The position numbers were made by a program, and so were the translations under genes. Positions 50,077 through 58,954 of a stretch of DNA of 64,000 nt are shown in pieces (positions within the stretch are counted from its first letter, which is position 1; the number at the start of each line of letters is the position of its first letter). The notes below the pieces were generated by a model. That model was given only the letters and a program-made list of their open reading frames with translations, did no database searches and was not told the DNA's origin. Origin of the DNA: Novosphingobium resinovorum (lineage in GTDB: Bacteria; Pseudomonadota; Alphaproteobacteria; Sphingomonadales; Sphingomonadaceae); NCBI RefSeq assembly GCF_001742225.1, contig NZ_CP017075.1:3714346-3778345 (forward strand). Direction: 5' to 3'.

Positions 50077-50815
50077 GCGCGTAAGCTCCGACATTGACGG
50101 CAATTCGGCGGAGAGGACTTGTATCCTCTCCGGCGAGAAGGCTGTGCGCGGGGAGTTCATCCGTCTGGCGATCTCGCCGGACGGTCTGGTGCTCCCCGAC
50201 GTCCACGCGCGTGCCCCCGGGCGCGGCGCGTGGATCGGCGTTTCTCGCGAGACCCTTGAAATCGCGGTGTCGAAGAACAAACTTAAGGGAGCACTGGCGC
50301 GCGCTTATAAAGGCGCGGCCATTACCATCCCCGACGACCTGGCGGATCGGATCGAGGCTGCGCTGTCCCGCGCGCTTACCGACCGGCTGGGCCTCGAACT
50401 GAAATCGGGCAGGCTGCTCATGGGCTCGGACCGCATCGCGCAGAACGCGCGTGAGGGCCGGGTCGAATGGCTTGCCCATGCCGCCGACGCGCGCGAGGAC
50501 GGATCGCGCAAGCTGGACCAGGCCTGGCGGGTCGGGTCCGAGGCGGAAGGAACTGGTCTGCGAGGCGTCACCTTGCCTCTGGACCGGGACACGTTGTCTG
50601 TGGCATTGGGCCGCGACAACGTCGTTCACCTGGCGCTGAACGATCGCGGAGCGGCTGACCGAGTCGAAACGCTGCTAAAGCGCCTCCTGCATTTCCAAGG
50701 GCAGGTCATCAGCCGGGAGGCCTCGAACGGGGACGACGGCCAAAGTGACTTACACAGGCCCGGCATGGATGACACTGACGGAGCGGCCCAGGCCGACTCC
50801 GTGACGACGAATTGA
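50057..50815 (+). CDS. YlxR (DUF448) / L7Ae-like RNA-binding protein
   Basis: A 252-residue protein with an N-terminal YlxR domain (ERTCILSGEKAVRGEFIRLA, APGRGAWIGVSRETLEIAV) and a C-terminal L7Ae-like domain (GLELKSGRLLMGSDRIAQNA to about residue 210), then a polar tail. YlxR (RnpM) binds RNase P RNA in Firmicutes; the two-domain form is usual in alphaproteobacteria. AGGAGG precedes ATG 50057. Lies between nusA and infB. Confidence 0.93.
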   Translation: MRNPRNERVSSDIDGNSAERTCILSGEKAVRGEFIRLAISPDGLVLPDVHARAPGRGAWIGVSRETLEIAVSKNKLKGALARAYKGAAITIPDDLADRIEAALSRALTDRLGLELKSGRLLMGSDRIAQNAREGRVEWLAHAADAREDGSRKLDQAWRVGSEAEGTGLRGVTLPLDRDTLSVALGRDNVVHLALNDRGAADRVETLLKRLLHFQGQVISREASNGDDGQSDLHRPGMDDTDGAAQADSVTTN

Positions 50816-50837
50816 GCGAAGGGCGAAGACGAGAAAT

Positions 50838-53600
50838 ATGAGCGAGACCGACAACAAACCGACCCTGGGCCGCAAGCCGCTTGGGCTTAAGCGCTCAGTG
50901 GAAGCGGGTGAGGTCAAGCAGACCTTCAGCCACGGCCGCACCAACAAGGTGGTGGTCGAGGTGAAGCGCCGCAAGCTGATGCCGGGCGGCAAGCCCGAAG
51001 GCGAAGCGACTCCGGCGCCCGCCGCTGCTCCGGCACCTGCCCCGCAGGCTGCAGCACCGCGTCCTGCGGCTCCGCCCCCGCCGCCCGTCCGTCGCCCAGC
51101 GCCCTCGAACGAAACGCCGCAGGAGCGCGTCGCCCGCATGCAGCGCGAGGCTGAGGAAGCCCGCATGCAGATGCTCGAGGAGGCGACCCGCCGCGAGCAG
51201 GAACAGCGCCAGCGCGCGATCGACGAAGAGAAGCAGCGCGTCGAAGCCAATCGCCGCGCCGAAGAGGAAGCGGCTGCCGCAGCCGCCGCACCGGCCGAGC
51301 CCGTCAAGGCGCCCGAGCCTGTCGCTGCGCCCGAACCCGCACCAGCGCCCATCGCAGCCGAGACCCCGGCCGTCGTCGAAGCTCCGGCTGCTGCCGAGGC
51401 TCCCGCACCGGTGGCGCAAGCGCCTGCGCAGGCTCCTGTCGCCAAGGCCGCTGCACCTGCCCCGGCTCCCGCGCCGGTCGCAACTCCGGCTCCGGCCGCG
51501 CGTCGCTTCACCCCGGTGCAGCGCCCCGAGCCGCGCCGTGCCGAACCGACCGCGCCTGCGGCCTCGACCTCGGGCGGTGGCAATACCGCTGGTGGCACTG
51601 CCGCGCGCGCGCCGCTCGGCGCCAAGAAGGGCCCGGCAACCCCGGCCCGTCCGGCGGCAAACTCGCAGAACGACCGCAATGCCAAGGGCGGCGATCGTCG
51701 CCAGGCCGGCAAGCTGACCGTCAACCGTGCGCTCAACGACGACGAGGGCGCCCGTGCCCGTTCGCTCGCCGCGCTCAAGCGCGCGCGTGAGAAGGAGCGT
51801 CGTTCCAGCTACAGCGGCCGTTCGCAGCCGCGCGAGAAGCAGGTTCGCGACGTCATCGTGCCTGAGGCGATCACCGTCGCCGAACTGGCGAACCGCATGG
51901 CCGAAAAGGCGGCGGACCTCGTCAAGTCGATGTTCAAGATGGGCATGATGGTCACCGTCAACCAGACGATCGACCAGGATACGGCGGAGCTGCTGGTCGA
52001 GGAATTCGGCCACAACGTCCAGCGCGTGTCGGAAAGCGACATCGATATCGACCACACCGTGGACGTCGATCCGGAGGACACGCTGAAGGCGCGTCCGCCG
52101 GTCGTCACGATCATGGGCCACGTCGACCACGGCAAGACCTCGCTGCTCGACGCCCTGCGCGGCACCGACGTCGTGCGCGGCGAGGCGGGCGGCATCACCC
52201 AGCACATGGGCGCCTACCAGATCAAGACCAAGGGCGGCGACTTCGTCACCTTCCTCGACACCCCGGGCCACGCCGCCTTCACGCAGATGCGTATGCGCGG
52301 TGCCAACGTCACGGACATCGTGGTGCTGGTGGTCGCGGCCGACGACGGCATCATGCCGCAGACGGTCGAGGCCATCAATCACACCAAGGCCGCCGGCGTG
52401 CCGATGATCGTCGCGATCAACAAGTGCGACAAGCCCGAAGCCAACCCGCAGAAGGTGCGTGAGCGTCTGCTCGAACACTCGATCGTGGTCGAGGAAATGT
52501 CGGGTGACGTGCAGGACGTCGAAGTCTCGGCCAAGACCGGCAAGGGTCTGGACGAGCTGATCGAGAAGATCCTGCTCCAGGCCGAACTGATGGAACTGAA
52601 GGCCAACCCGGACCGCATGGCCGAAGCCACCGTGATCGAAGCCAAGCTCGACAAGGGCAAGGGGCCGCTCGCGACGGTGCTGGTCAACCGTGGTACGCTC
52701 AAGGTCGGCGACATCCTCGTCGTCGGCACCGAGAGCGGCCGCGTGCGCGCCATGCTCGACGACAAGGGGCGCCAGCTCAAGGTCGCTCCGCCCGCGATGC
52801 CGGTGGAAGTCCTCGGTATCGGCGGCGTGCCGATGGCCGGTGACATGCTCACCGTGGTCGAGAGCGAAAGCCGCGCGCGCGAGGTTTCGGCCTGGCGTCA
52901 GGAGCAGGCGACCGCCAAGCGCACCGCGATGGCGCCCGCCAGCCTCGACACGATGTTCTCGGCCCTGGCCGACAAGCAAAAGGTCATCGAGTACCCGGTG
53001 GTCATCAAGGCGGACGTGCAGGGTTCGGTCGAGGCGATCAACGCCGCTCTCCACGCCCTCTCGAACGACGAGATCAAGGTTCGCATCCTGAACTCGGGCG
53101 TCGGCGCGATCACCGAGACCGACGTGTCGCTGGCGGCTGCCAGCGGTGCGCCGATCGTTGGCTTCAACGTCCGTCCGAACGCCAAGGCGCGCGAACTGGT
53201 CGAGCGTACCAAGACGCCGATGATGTACTACGACGTCATCTACGAGTTGACCGCAGAGGTCGCGAAGCAGATGGCGGGCATCTGGGGGCCGGAGCGCATC
53301 GAAACCGTCGTCGGCCGCGCCGAGGTCAAGCAGGTCTTCCCGGCCGGCAAGCGCGACAAGGCAGCGGGTCTGCTGGTGGTCGAGGGCTACATCCGCAAGG
53401 GTCTCAGCGCGCGCCTCACCCGCAACGACGTCATCGTTTCGGCGACGACGATCTCCTCGCTGCGCCGCTTCAAGGACGACGTCGACGAAGTGCGCGCGGG
53501 TCTGGAATGCGGCGTTGTGCTGGCCGATACGAACGACATCAAGGCGGGCGACCACCTCGAAGTCTTCGAAGTCAGCCACCGCGAGCGTACCGTCGGCTAA
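50838..53600 (+). CDS. infB: Translation initiation factor IF-2
   Basis: A 920-residue IF-2: N-terminal alphaproteobacterial domain ([24 protein letters not shown]), a long Ala/Pro/Glu-rich linker of about 220 residues, then IF2_N, G domain with GHVDHGKTS near residue 426, [16 protein letters not shown], and domains II-IV. It binds initiator tRNA and promotes subunit joining. Long open frames on the opposite strand come from the GC-rich codon bias. A strong terminator follows. Confidence 0.97.
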   Translation: MSETDNKPTLGRKPLGLKRSVEAGEVKQTFSHGRTNKVVVEVKRRKLMPGGKPEGEATPAPAAAPAPAPQAAAPRPAAPPPPPVRRPAPSNETPQERVARMQREAEEARMQMLEEATRREQEQRQRAIDEEKQRVEANRRAEEEAAAAAAAPAEPVKAPEPVAAPEPAPAPIAAETPAVVEAPAAAEAPAPVAQAPAQAPVAKAAAPAPAPAPVATPAPAARRFTPVQRPEPRRAEPTAPAASTSGGGNTAGGTAARAPLGAKKGPATPARPAANSQNDRNAKGGDRRQAGKLTVNRALNDDEGARARSLAALKRAREKERRSSYSGRSQPREKQVRDVIVPEAITVAELANRMAEKAADLVKSMFKMGMMVTVNQTIDQDTAELLVEEFGHNVQRVSESDIDIDHTVDVDPEDTLKARPPVVTIMGHVDHGKTSLLDALRGTDVVRGEAGGITQHMGAYQIKTKGGDFVTFLDTPGHAAFTQMRMRGANVTDIVVLVVAADDGIMPQTVEAINHTKAAGVPMIVAINKCDKPEANPQKVRERLLEHSIVVEEMSGDVQDVEVSAKTGKGLDELIEKILLQAELMELKANPDRMAEATVIEAKLDKGKGPLATVLVNRGTLKVGDILVVGTESGRVRAMLDDKGRQLKVAPPAMPVEVLGIGGVPMAGDMLTVVESESRAREVSAWRQEQATAKRTAMAPASLDTMFSALADKQKVIEYPVVIKADVQGSVEAINAALHALSNDEIKVRILNSGVGAITETDVSLAAASGAPIVGFNVRPNAKARELVERTKTPMMYYDVIYELTAEVAKQMAGIWGPERIETVVGRAEVKQVFPAGKRDKAAGLLVVEGYIRKGLSARLTRNDVIVSATTISSLRRFKDDVDEVRAGLECGVVLADTNDIKAGDHLEVFEVSHRERTVG

Positions 53601-53629
53601 GGCTCGATCTTACATCAACGCTGATGGAC

Positions 53630-53671
53630 GCGGCCATCGTCGGGGAGACCCGGCGGTGGCCGCTTTCGTTT
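53630..53671 (+). terminator. Rho-independent terminator of the rimP-infB operon
   Basis: A 14-bp stem (53630-53643 with 53650-53663, GCGGCCA... / ...TGGCCGC with G-T pairs) and TTTCGTTT. Confidence 0.8.
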
Positions 53672-53753
53672 GCCGGGATTTAATCGGGAGCGGATGCGCA
53701 TCGCGCCTATACCTCGCTGGTCGCAACTGGCGGCGGAAAGGCAGGTGATGCGG

Positions 53754-53855
53754 ATGGATTTGCAGACGACGGTAACACTGGTTCTGGGCGTAGCGACATT
53801 GATCGTCGCGCTCGTGACCCTGACGATCAAGCTGATCGAACTGGGGCGTAAATAA
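53754..53855 (+). CDS. 33-residue hydrophobic peptide, candidate type I toxin
   Basis: A tiny ORF (MDLQTTVTLVLGVATLIVAL then VTLTIKLIELGRK) with one membrane helix (about residues 7-26) and a charged C-terminal tail, the layout of Fst-type and holin-like toxins. GGCAGG (53740-53745) lies 8 bases before the ATG; ATG 53748 adds two residues. The operon terminator of infB is upstream, so it needs its own promoter. Its SD/start region is repeated (as antisense template) at 53945-53977, and a hairpin follows the stop. See the antisense RNA entry. Confidence 0.65.
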   Translation: MDLQTTVTLVLGVATLIVALVTLTIKLIELGRK

Positions 53856-53862
53856 CCGGTGA

Positions 53863-53890
53863 GGAGGTCGGCGCTGCAACGCCGGCCTCC
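53863..53890 (+). promoter_or_regulatory. Hairpin with CTGCAA loop behind the peptide ORF
   Basis: Stem GGAGGTCGGCG / CGCCGGCCTCC (one G-T pair) with loop CTGCAA. The loop is complementary to the loop UUGCAG of the convergent RNA's terminator (53917-53944). No T run follows. Confidence 0.6.
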
Positions 53891-53904
53891 GATATGCCCA
53901 GCCT

Positions 53905-53977
53905 CCAAAATGGAAAGAGCCCGGACGCTGCAACGTCCGGGCTCGGCAGGCTGAATGGACATTCAAACCACGGTAAC
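53905..53977 (-). ncRNA. Candidate antisense antitoxin RNA (about 70 nt)
   Basis: Minus-strand unit: promoter at 54012-53984, predicted start about 53977, then sequence complementary to the peptide gene's GGCAGG and first 23 coding bases (18 of 23 Watson-Crick plus 2 G-U), then an 11-bp terminator stem (GAGCCCGGACG / CGTCCGGGCTC, 53917-53944) with loop UUGCAG and a U-rich end CUCUUUCCAUUUU. The whole fits a type I antitoxin convergent to its toxin. Not shown to be expressed. Confidence 0.55.
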
Positions 53978-53983
53978 GGCCGT

Positions 53984-54012
53984 AAATTACATCGCTCCAC
54001 GCCCCCTTGCAA
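53984..54012 (-). promoter_or_regulatory. Candidate promoter of the antisense RNA
   Basis: Minus strand: TTGCAA (54012-54007), exactly 17 bases, TAATTT (53989-53984); an overlapping TGTAAT is also present. Confidence 0.45.
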
Positions 54013-54104
54013 GGGCGCGCCTTCCGGGCCTTGCGGAACTTTAACCGGGCGCATCAATCGTGGTAGGCGAGGTCGGCCTTCATCAATCTTCGGAAACATT
54101 CAAG

Positions 54105-54641
54105 ATGACCCGCTACTGCGCCTTCTTCGCCTCGATCAACGTGGGCGGTAACCGCCTGACCATGGCGGACTTGCGCTATGCCTTCGAGCGCGAGGAGTTC
54201 GAGAACGTCGAAACCGTCGTCACCAGCGGCAACGTCCTGTTCGATTTCGACGAGCGGCCTACCGACGGGCTGGAAGACCTGTTCGCGCACATGATGCTCG
54301 ACCGCTTCGACATGAGCACCTTCGCCGCCGTGCGCAACGCCGGGGAAGTACGCTCGGCGGTGGAGGACAATCCGTTCACCGGAATCGGACAGGACCATTA
54401 CGTCCACACGCTGTTCCTGGAACGCGATGCCGATCAGTCGGCATTCGACAAGCTGGTGGCCAACCATGCCGGGCGCGGGCCGGAGAAGATCGCGATGGGG
54501 CCGCGCTGCCTCTACATCGATTATGTGGACGGCGCGGGCCATTCCAAGCTCACCAATGCCTTCATTGAGCGGCGTCTCGGCTGCCGGGGCACCGCGCGCA
54601 ACGTGCGCTCGCTCGCGCGGATCGCCGCGAAGATGGCATGA
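54105..54641 (+). CDS. DUF1697 family protein
   Basis: A 178-residue protein: RYCAFFASINVGGNRLTMAD, FENVETVVTSGNVLFDF and the conserved C-terminus SKLTNAFIERRLGCRGTARN (cf. KLLAKAE-R-LG) typical of DUF1697. Role unknown. The start at ATG 54105 follows AAGATGAC without a strong ribosome site. Convergent with the 54692 gene over a bidirectional hairpin. Confidence 0.9.
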   Translation: MTRYCAFFASINVGGNRLTMADLRYAFEREEFENVETVVTSGNVLFDFDERPTDGLEDLFAHMMLDRFDMSTFAAVRNAGEVRSAVEDNPFTGIGQDHYVHTLFLERDADQSAFDKLVANHAGRGPEKIAMGPRCLYIDYVDGAGHSKLTNAFIERRLGCRGTARNVRSLARIAAKMA

Positions 54642-54672
54642 AAAAGGGCGGGCCGCGCGAACGGCCCGCCCT
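54641..54672 (-). terminator. Rho-independent terminator for the 54692 gene
   Basis: An 11-bp perfect stem AGGGCGGGCCG / CGGCCCGCCCT with CGCGAA loop; on the minus strand TTTTT follows. Confidence 0.85.
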
Positions 54673-54691
54673 CTGATCCCGCCAGTCGGCC

Positions 54692-55039
54692 TTAGCGGAA
54701 CTGGCCCGCCAGCACCGAGGCGACGATACCGCTGGTGATGCCCACGAGCAGCATGTCGTTGCCCGAGCGCACGTAGTGGTAGCCGCGCGGCGGCGCCTTT
54801 ACGTTGCGGTACTTGCGATAGTCGACGACCTGATAGTTGCGCGCATAGCGGCGATCGAACTTCTGGCCCTTGCGGAAGGACTTGTAGGTCGTCTTTTGCG
54901 TCACGACGGTCTTGTGTGGGCCGCGATCGTCGCGATTTCCACGATCGTCGTGGTGGGCGGGCTGCGCCATGGCAGGCGCTGCGGCGATGCCGGGGACCAG
55001 CAGCGCGGCGCTGAGCAGGGCGGCGGTGAACTTTTTCAT
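54692..55039 (-). CDS. RcnB family exported protein
   Basis: A 115-residue protein: signal peptide (FTAALLSAALLVPGIAAAPA), a His/Asp/Arg linker and the RcnB domain (FRKGQKFDRRYARNYQVVDY, then KAPPRGYHYVRSGNDMLLVG ITSGIVASV). RcnB members sit in the periplasm and affect Ni/Co or envelope homeostasis; here the role is not fixed. Good terminator on its 3' side. Confidence 0.9.
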   Translation of the reverse strand: MKKFTAALLSAALLVPGIAAAPAMAQPAHHDDRGNRDDRGPHKTVVTQKTTYKSFRKGQKFDRRYARNYQVVDYRKYRNVKAPPRGYHYVRSGNDMLLVGITSGIVASVLAGQFR

Positions 55040-55149
55040 GGTGCGACTCCTTTGACGGCACGTTTCATCCGGGATAACGCCAAGAGCCGGGTAAGGAGGC
55101 GTAACAGTTTGTTGCAAATTGTCGCGCCCGGCCCACATGGACGCATCAA

Positions 55150-55542
55150 ATGGCAAAAAACCAGACAACTCCCGAACAGCACTCCGTCCGCCTCCTCAAG
55201 GTGGGTGAGCAGGTGCGCCACGTCATTTCCGAGATTCTCGCCCGCCAGCAGGTCCACGACGACACGCTGAGCGCGCATACGGTCTCCGTCACCGAAGTGC
55301 GCATGACACCCGATCTGCGGCAGGCCGCCGTCTTCGTGAAGCCCTTGCTGGGCGAGCACGAGGAGGAAGTGCTCAAGGCGCTGCGGACCAACACCGCCTA
55401 TTTCCAGCGCGAGGTCGCCCAGCGGCTCAAGCTGAAGTTCGCGGCCAAGATCCAGTTCCGCTCCGACCAGACGTTCGACGAGGCGAGCCGCATCGACGCG
55501 CTGCTTAACGACCCGCGCGTGAAGCGCGACCTCGAGGGCTGA
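55150..55542 (+). CDS. rbfA: 30S ribosome-binding factor A
   Basis: A 130-residue Rbf[44 protein letters not shown] and [20 protein letters not shown]. It helps 16S 5'-end maturation. It is separated from infB by the small-peptide locus, DUF1697 and RcnB genes, i.e. its usual neighbour infB is no longer adjacent. Confidence 0.96.
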   Translation: MAKNQTTPEQHSVRLLKVGEQVRHVISEILARQQVHDDTLSAHTVSVTEVRMTPDLRQAAVFVKPLLGEHEEEVLKALRTNTAYFQREVAQRLKLKFAAKIQFRSDQTFDEASRIDALLNDPRVKRDLEG

Positions 55543-55638
55543 CCGTCCGCACCGCTGGGACGATCACCCGGCGCTGCCTCTTCCTCCGCTCGCCCGGCCC
55601 GCTACCCTGATCGCAATTCGATGATCGGGAGAGCGGGT

Positions 55639-56367
55639 ATGCGCGACATGGTGTTCCTCCATGGCGGCGGACAGGGCGGCTGGGTCTGGGAGGAGACGAT
55701 CGCGGCGGTCGGGCGTCAGTCCGGCGGGGCAGCGCGCTGCCTTGCGCTGGATGCACCCGGTTGCGGCGCGAAGCGCGGCGTGGATACCGCCGCCTATGCC
55801 TTCGCCGACACGACGCGCGAACTGATCGGCGACATCCTCGCCTCCGGGCTGCGCGAGGTCATGCTGGTGGGCCATTCACAGGCAGGCATGACGATCCCGC
55901 ACATGGCTGAACTTGCGCCCGGCGGCCTCATCGGCAAGCTGGCCTACGTCACCTGTTCGGCGCCCCTGCCGGGCCTGACGACGCTCGATCAGATGGGGCG
56001 CGGGCCGCGCGGGTCGAGTGTCGAGGAAGTCGGCTATCCATCCGGGTCCGAAGCCGAGCGCTACGCAACCATGTTCTGCAACGACATGGAGGAGGGCGAG
56101 GCGGCAGCCTTCCTTGGAAAGCTCGGCCACGACGGATGGCCCGCGAGCGCCTATACCTACAGCGAATGGCGCTACGACCACTTGCGCGCGATCCCAGCCT
56201 GCTACGTCGTCGCCTTGCGCGACATGGCCTTGCCGGCTTCGTGGCAGGAGCGCTTCGCCGACCGGCTTCATGCGCGCCGACTGCACCGCATCGATGCCGG
56301 GCATCAGGTCATGAATACCCGTCCCGAAGCGCTCGCCGAAGTGCTGCTGGCCGAGGCGCGGTCCTGA
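55639..56367 (+). CDS. Alpha/beta hydrolase
   Basis: About 242 residues, start ATG 55639 with GGGAG upstream (ATG 55621 also in frame). Oxyanion region MVFLHGGGQGGWVW, nucleophile elbow GHSQAGM, acid in ALRDMALP region, and catalytic His near the end in RIDAGHQVM. The layout is that of plant-esterase-like/salicylate-esterase-type hydrolases. Substrate unknown. Confidence 0.9.
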   Translation: MRDMVFLHGGGQGGWVWEETIAAVGRQSGGAARCLALDAPGCGAKRGVDTAAYAFADTTRELIGDILASGLREVMLVGHSQAGMTIPHMAELAPGGLIGKLAYVTCSAPLPGLTTLDQMGRGPRGSSVEEVGYPSGSEAERYATMFCNDMEEGEAAAFLGKLGHDGWPASAYTYSEWRYDHLRAIPACYVVALRDMALPASWQERFADRLHARRLHRIDAGHQVMNTRPEALAEVLLAEARS

Positions 56368-56379
56368 CCGGCCGGCCTG

Positions 56380-57963
56380 TCAGTCCGTCTCGAACGCCAG
56401 CGTCGCTGCCTGCCAGTCTCTGGTAAGCAGGGCCTGGGCGCCGATGCGGAAACGCCAGGCGCCGGTTTCCTCCCATGCCCACTCCATCAGGTCGTCGTAG
56501 CCGAGTTGCAGCAGCAGGACTTCGCTGCCGTCGGTTTCGGCGTCGAGCATCCGGTGGTGATGGACGGGCGGCATGCGGTATTCGCGGTTGATCCGTGAGA
56601 GCACGGCGTCCGGCACGGCGGCGAGGGTTTCGGGTGGGCCGGACACCATCGTGCGCAGCGAGATCGTCGCGAGGTCGGCAAGCGTGCCGGGCAGGTGCGC
56701 CTGCACCACTTCGCCGTACCTCTCGTGCAGCTCGGCGAGGATGTCGCCGACCACCGCAAGTTCCTCGGCCGTCAGGCGCTTCATCGGCTCGCGCCCGGCG
56801 ATGAACTGGTCGAGCGCGGCGACCATAGCGGGCAGCGCGGCGCATTGGTCCTGAAGCAGCGCGTATTCGCCCTCGATCTGCTCGGCGATCTCCTGCGCAT
56901 CTTCCAATGCGTAGGGGATCGCGGCCGCATCGGTGCGCAGGCGGGCGATTTCCGCGTTCTGGCGCGCCATCTCGTCACGGCGGCGCGAAAGCAGGCGCGG
57001 CGCCTCGTCGAGCGCCTCGTGCAGGCGGTCGGACAAATGGATCACCGCATGCCACCACAGGGCCTCGACCGGAGCGCCGACGCCCGCCGCGTAGAAGGTA
57101 TGATCACGCAAGGCCGCGCCGAGGCGGACGGCGAGCGCCGCGTCGCTCTGCGGGCCGGTCGGGTCGAGCGCCACCGGGCTCACCGGCCAGAACGGGAAGA
57201 ACCAGCGGGTCAGGCGGGTGTGGCGGGTGGGGAAGGGCAGCCCTCCCTCGTCATAGGCGGGCGGCAGGTCGGTGGGCGGGTCTGTGAAGTCGTGGATGCC
57301 CTCCGGCACGGCGACGACTGCACCCGCGCCGAGGAAGAACGCCAGCGATCCACTGCGCGGCAGCGGCATGTCCGGGCGGGCGGCGGCGAGTTCGGACAAG
57401 TCGATCTGCGCCGCGAAGGGCAGCGGCGTCCCCGCTTCGTCGCGCGGCCATTCGGCATTGCCGAGGCGCGGCAGGCCGCCGAGCCAACTGGCATCGCCGA
57501 ACCAGTCGCGCCGCCGCTCCCGCTGCTTGCGCACGAGCACGACGGGGGCAGACGCCACCGTCGGCTGCGGGGGGAGGGCGGGGGCTTCCGGCTCGTCCGC
57601 GGGCTCTTCGGTGGCAGGCTCCTCGAACGGGAGGGCGTCTTCTTCGGGGCTCTCTTCGTCAACCGGTTCCGGTTCGGCGGTGAGCTTGCGGCGGCGGCGG
57701 CCGAATTGCTGCGGTGCGACTTGCGGTTGATACGTCAGTCGTTCCGCGGGTTTGCCGCGCACCGCGAGCGCGGCCAGCACGGCAAGGCCGATCCCGGCCA
57801 TCAGCAGCGCGAAGACGGCCGCATTGCGCCCCTGCATGCCGATCACGCGCTCGGCGAGCGGATCGAGCGAGGCATACTGCCCGCCCAGCGGCGCGAGCGC
57901 CAGCCAGGCAGCAAGGAGCGCGGGCAGCGCAAAGGCCGCCAGCGCGGCGATCAGTTTCTTCAT
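56380..57963 (-). CDS. DUF1963 (YwqG-like) membrane-anchored protein
   Basis: A 527-residue protein: two N-terminal membrane helices (KLIAALAAFALPALLAAWLA and VFALLMAGIGLAVLAALAVR), a Pro/Glu-rich linker, then a DUF1963-like domain (SWLGGLPRLGNAEWPRDEAG TPLPFAAQIDLSEL; SLAFFLGAGAVVAVPEGIHD; the C-terminal HHHRMLDAETDGSEVLLLQL) split by a helical insert with a coiled coil. Function unknown. Confidence 0.85.
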   Translation of the reverse strand: MKKLIAALAAFALPALLAAWLALAPLGGQYASLDPLAERVIGMQGRNAAVFALLMAGIGLAVLAALAVRGKPAERLTYQPQVAPQQFGRRRRKLTAEPEPVDEESPEEDALPFEEPATEEPADEPEAPALPPQPTVASAPVVLVRKQRERRRDWFGDASWLGGLPRLGNAEWPRDEAGTPLPFAAQIDLSELAAARPDMPLPRSGSLAFFLGAGAVVAVPEGIHDFTDPPTDLPPAYDEGGLPFPTRHTRLTRWFFPFWPVSPVALDPTGPQSDAALAVRLGAALRDHTFYAAGVGAPVEALWWHAVIHLSDRLHEALDEAPRLLSRRRDEMARQNAEIARLRTDAAAIPYALEDAQEIAEQIEGEYALLQDQCAALPAMVAALDQFIAGREPMKRLTAEELAVVGDILAELHERYGEVVQAHLPGTLADLATISLRTMVSGPPETLAAVPDAVLSRINREYRMPPVHHHRMLDAETDGSEVLLLQLGYDDLMEWAWEETGAWRFRIGAQALLTRDWQAATLAFETD

Positions 57964-58102
57964 GCGCCCGGCTTCTTCATGACCACGGCCTCATCCGGCA
58001 CTCCCTTGGACTTCGATCTTGATTGTTAAGGGCAATTGACCCGGGGAGAAGCCCGGGAAAGACCGTGCGCCGCATTCGGGGCGGTGTTATCCCCAGCAAC
58101 CG

Positions 58103-58693
58103 ATGGCCAAGCTCTATTTCTACTACGCCAGCATGAACGCGGGCAAATCGACGACGCTGTTGCAGGCGGCCTTCAACTACCGTGAGCGGGGTATGAAGAC
58201 GATGCTGTGGACCGCCGCGATAGACGATCGCAGCGCCGGAATGGGCGCCGATCACGCGATCGAAAGCCGCATCGGCCTCCACGCCTCGGCGCACCGGTTC
58301 GGCCCGTTGACCGACTTGTGCGAACAAGTGCGCGCCGCCCACGCGGTGGAGCCGCTGTCCTGCGTGCTGGTGGACGAAGCGCAGTTCCTCACCGCTGCGC
58401 AGGCGTGGCAATGCGCGGACATCGCCGACAAGGTGGGCATTCCGGTCCTCTGCTATGGCCTGCGCACCGATTTTCGCGGCGATCTGTTCCCCGGAGCGGC
58501 GATCCTGCTGGGGATCGCGGATTCGCTCATCGAGCTCAAGGCGGTGTGCCACTGTGGGCGCAAGGCGTCGATGAACTTGCGCGTGGATGACGGCGGTCGG
58601 GCCGTCAGCGAGGGCGCGCAGACCGAGATCGGCGGCAACGACCGCTACGTGGCGCTGTGTCGCCGCCATTTCAGTGAGGCGCTGCGGCGGTAG
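58103..58693 (+). CDS. tdk: Thymidine kinase
   Basis: A 196-residue type II thymidine kinase: P-loop FYYASMNAGKSTTLLQAAFN, Walker B VLVDEAQFLT, FRGDLFPGAAILLGIADSL and zinc site CHCGRKASMNLRVDD with a further Cys-Arg-Arg-His. It salvages thymidine. Single gene divergent from DUF1963. Confidence 0.96.
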   Translation: MAKLYFYYASMNAGKSTTLLQAAFNYRERGMKTMLWTAAIDDRSAGMGADHAIESRIGLHASAHRFGPLTDLCEQVRAAHAVEPLSCVLVDEAQFLTAAQAWQCADIADKVGIPVLCYGLRTDFRGDLFPGAAILLGIADSLIELKAVCHCGRKASMNLRVDDGGRAVSEGAQTEIGGNDRYVALCRRHFSEALRR

Positions 58694-58727
58694 GGCTATT
58701 CGGACTGCCCATTGCGGACATTGCCTG

Positions 58728-58850
58728 ATCCTCCCTGTCGCGCAGCGATGAGGAGGGGGGGCGCCGACGCAGTCGGTGGTGGAGGGGGCAAACCCCTCCG
58801 TCAGCCCTGCGGGCTGCCACCTCCCCATTCCTTCGGAACAGGGAGGATAG
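58728..58850. repeat. Dispersed palindromic repeat, family C
   Basis: ATCCTCCCTGTCGCGCAGCG ... AACCCCTCCGTCAGCCCTGC GGGCTGCCACCTCCCCATTC CTTCGGAACAGGGAGGAT; same organisation and orientation as 35469-35593. Confidence 0.85.
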
Positions 58851-58954
58851 CACGGCCGCTTCCCGTCAAAAGCGTGTCCAGATCAATTTTAATCCGGGTA
58901 TATTGACAATTTCATCCGGGTTAATGTAGCGGCGCTGTCCGAAAGGAAGTGCCC

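Noticed and set aside
50895..53579. A very long minus-strand frame opposite infB
   Set aside because: Composition artefact of the GC-rich infB coding strand; no recognisable domain.
53955..54044. Second small ORF starting MDIQTTVT
   Set aside because: It lacks the hydrophobic helix and any terminator; better explained as the antisense template of the toxin start.
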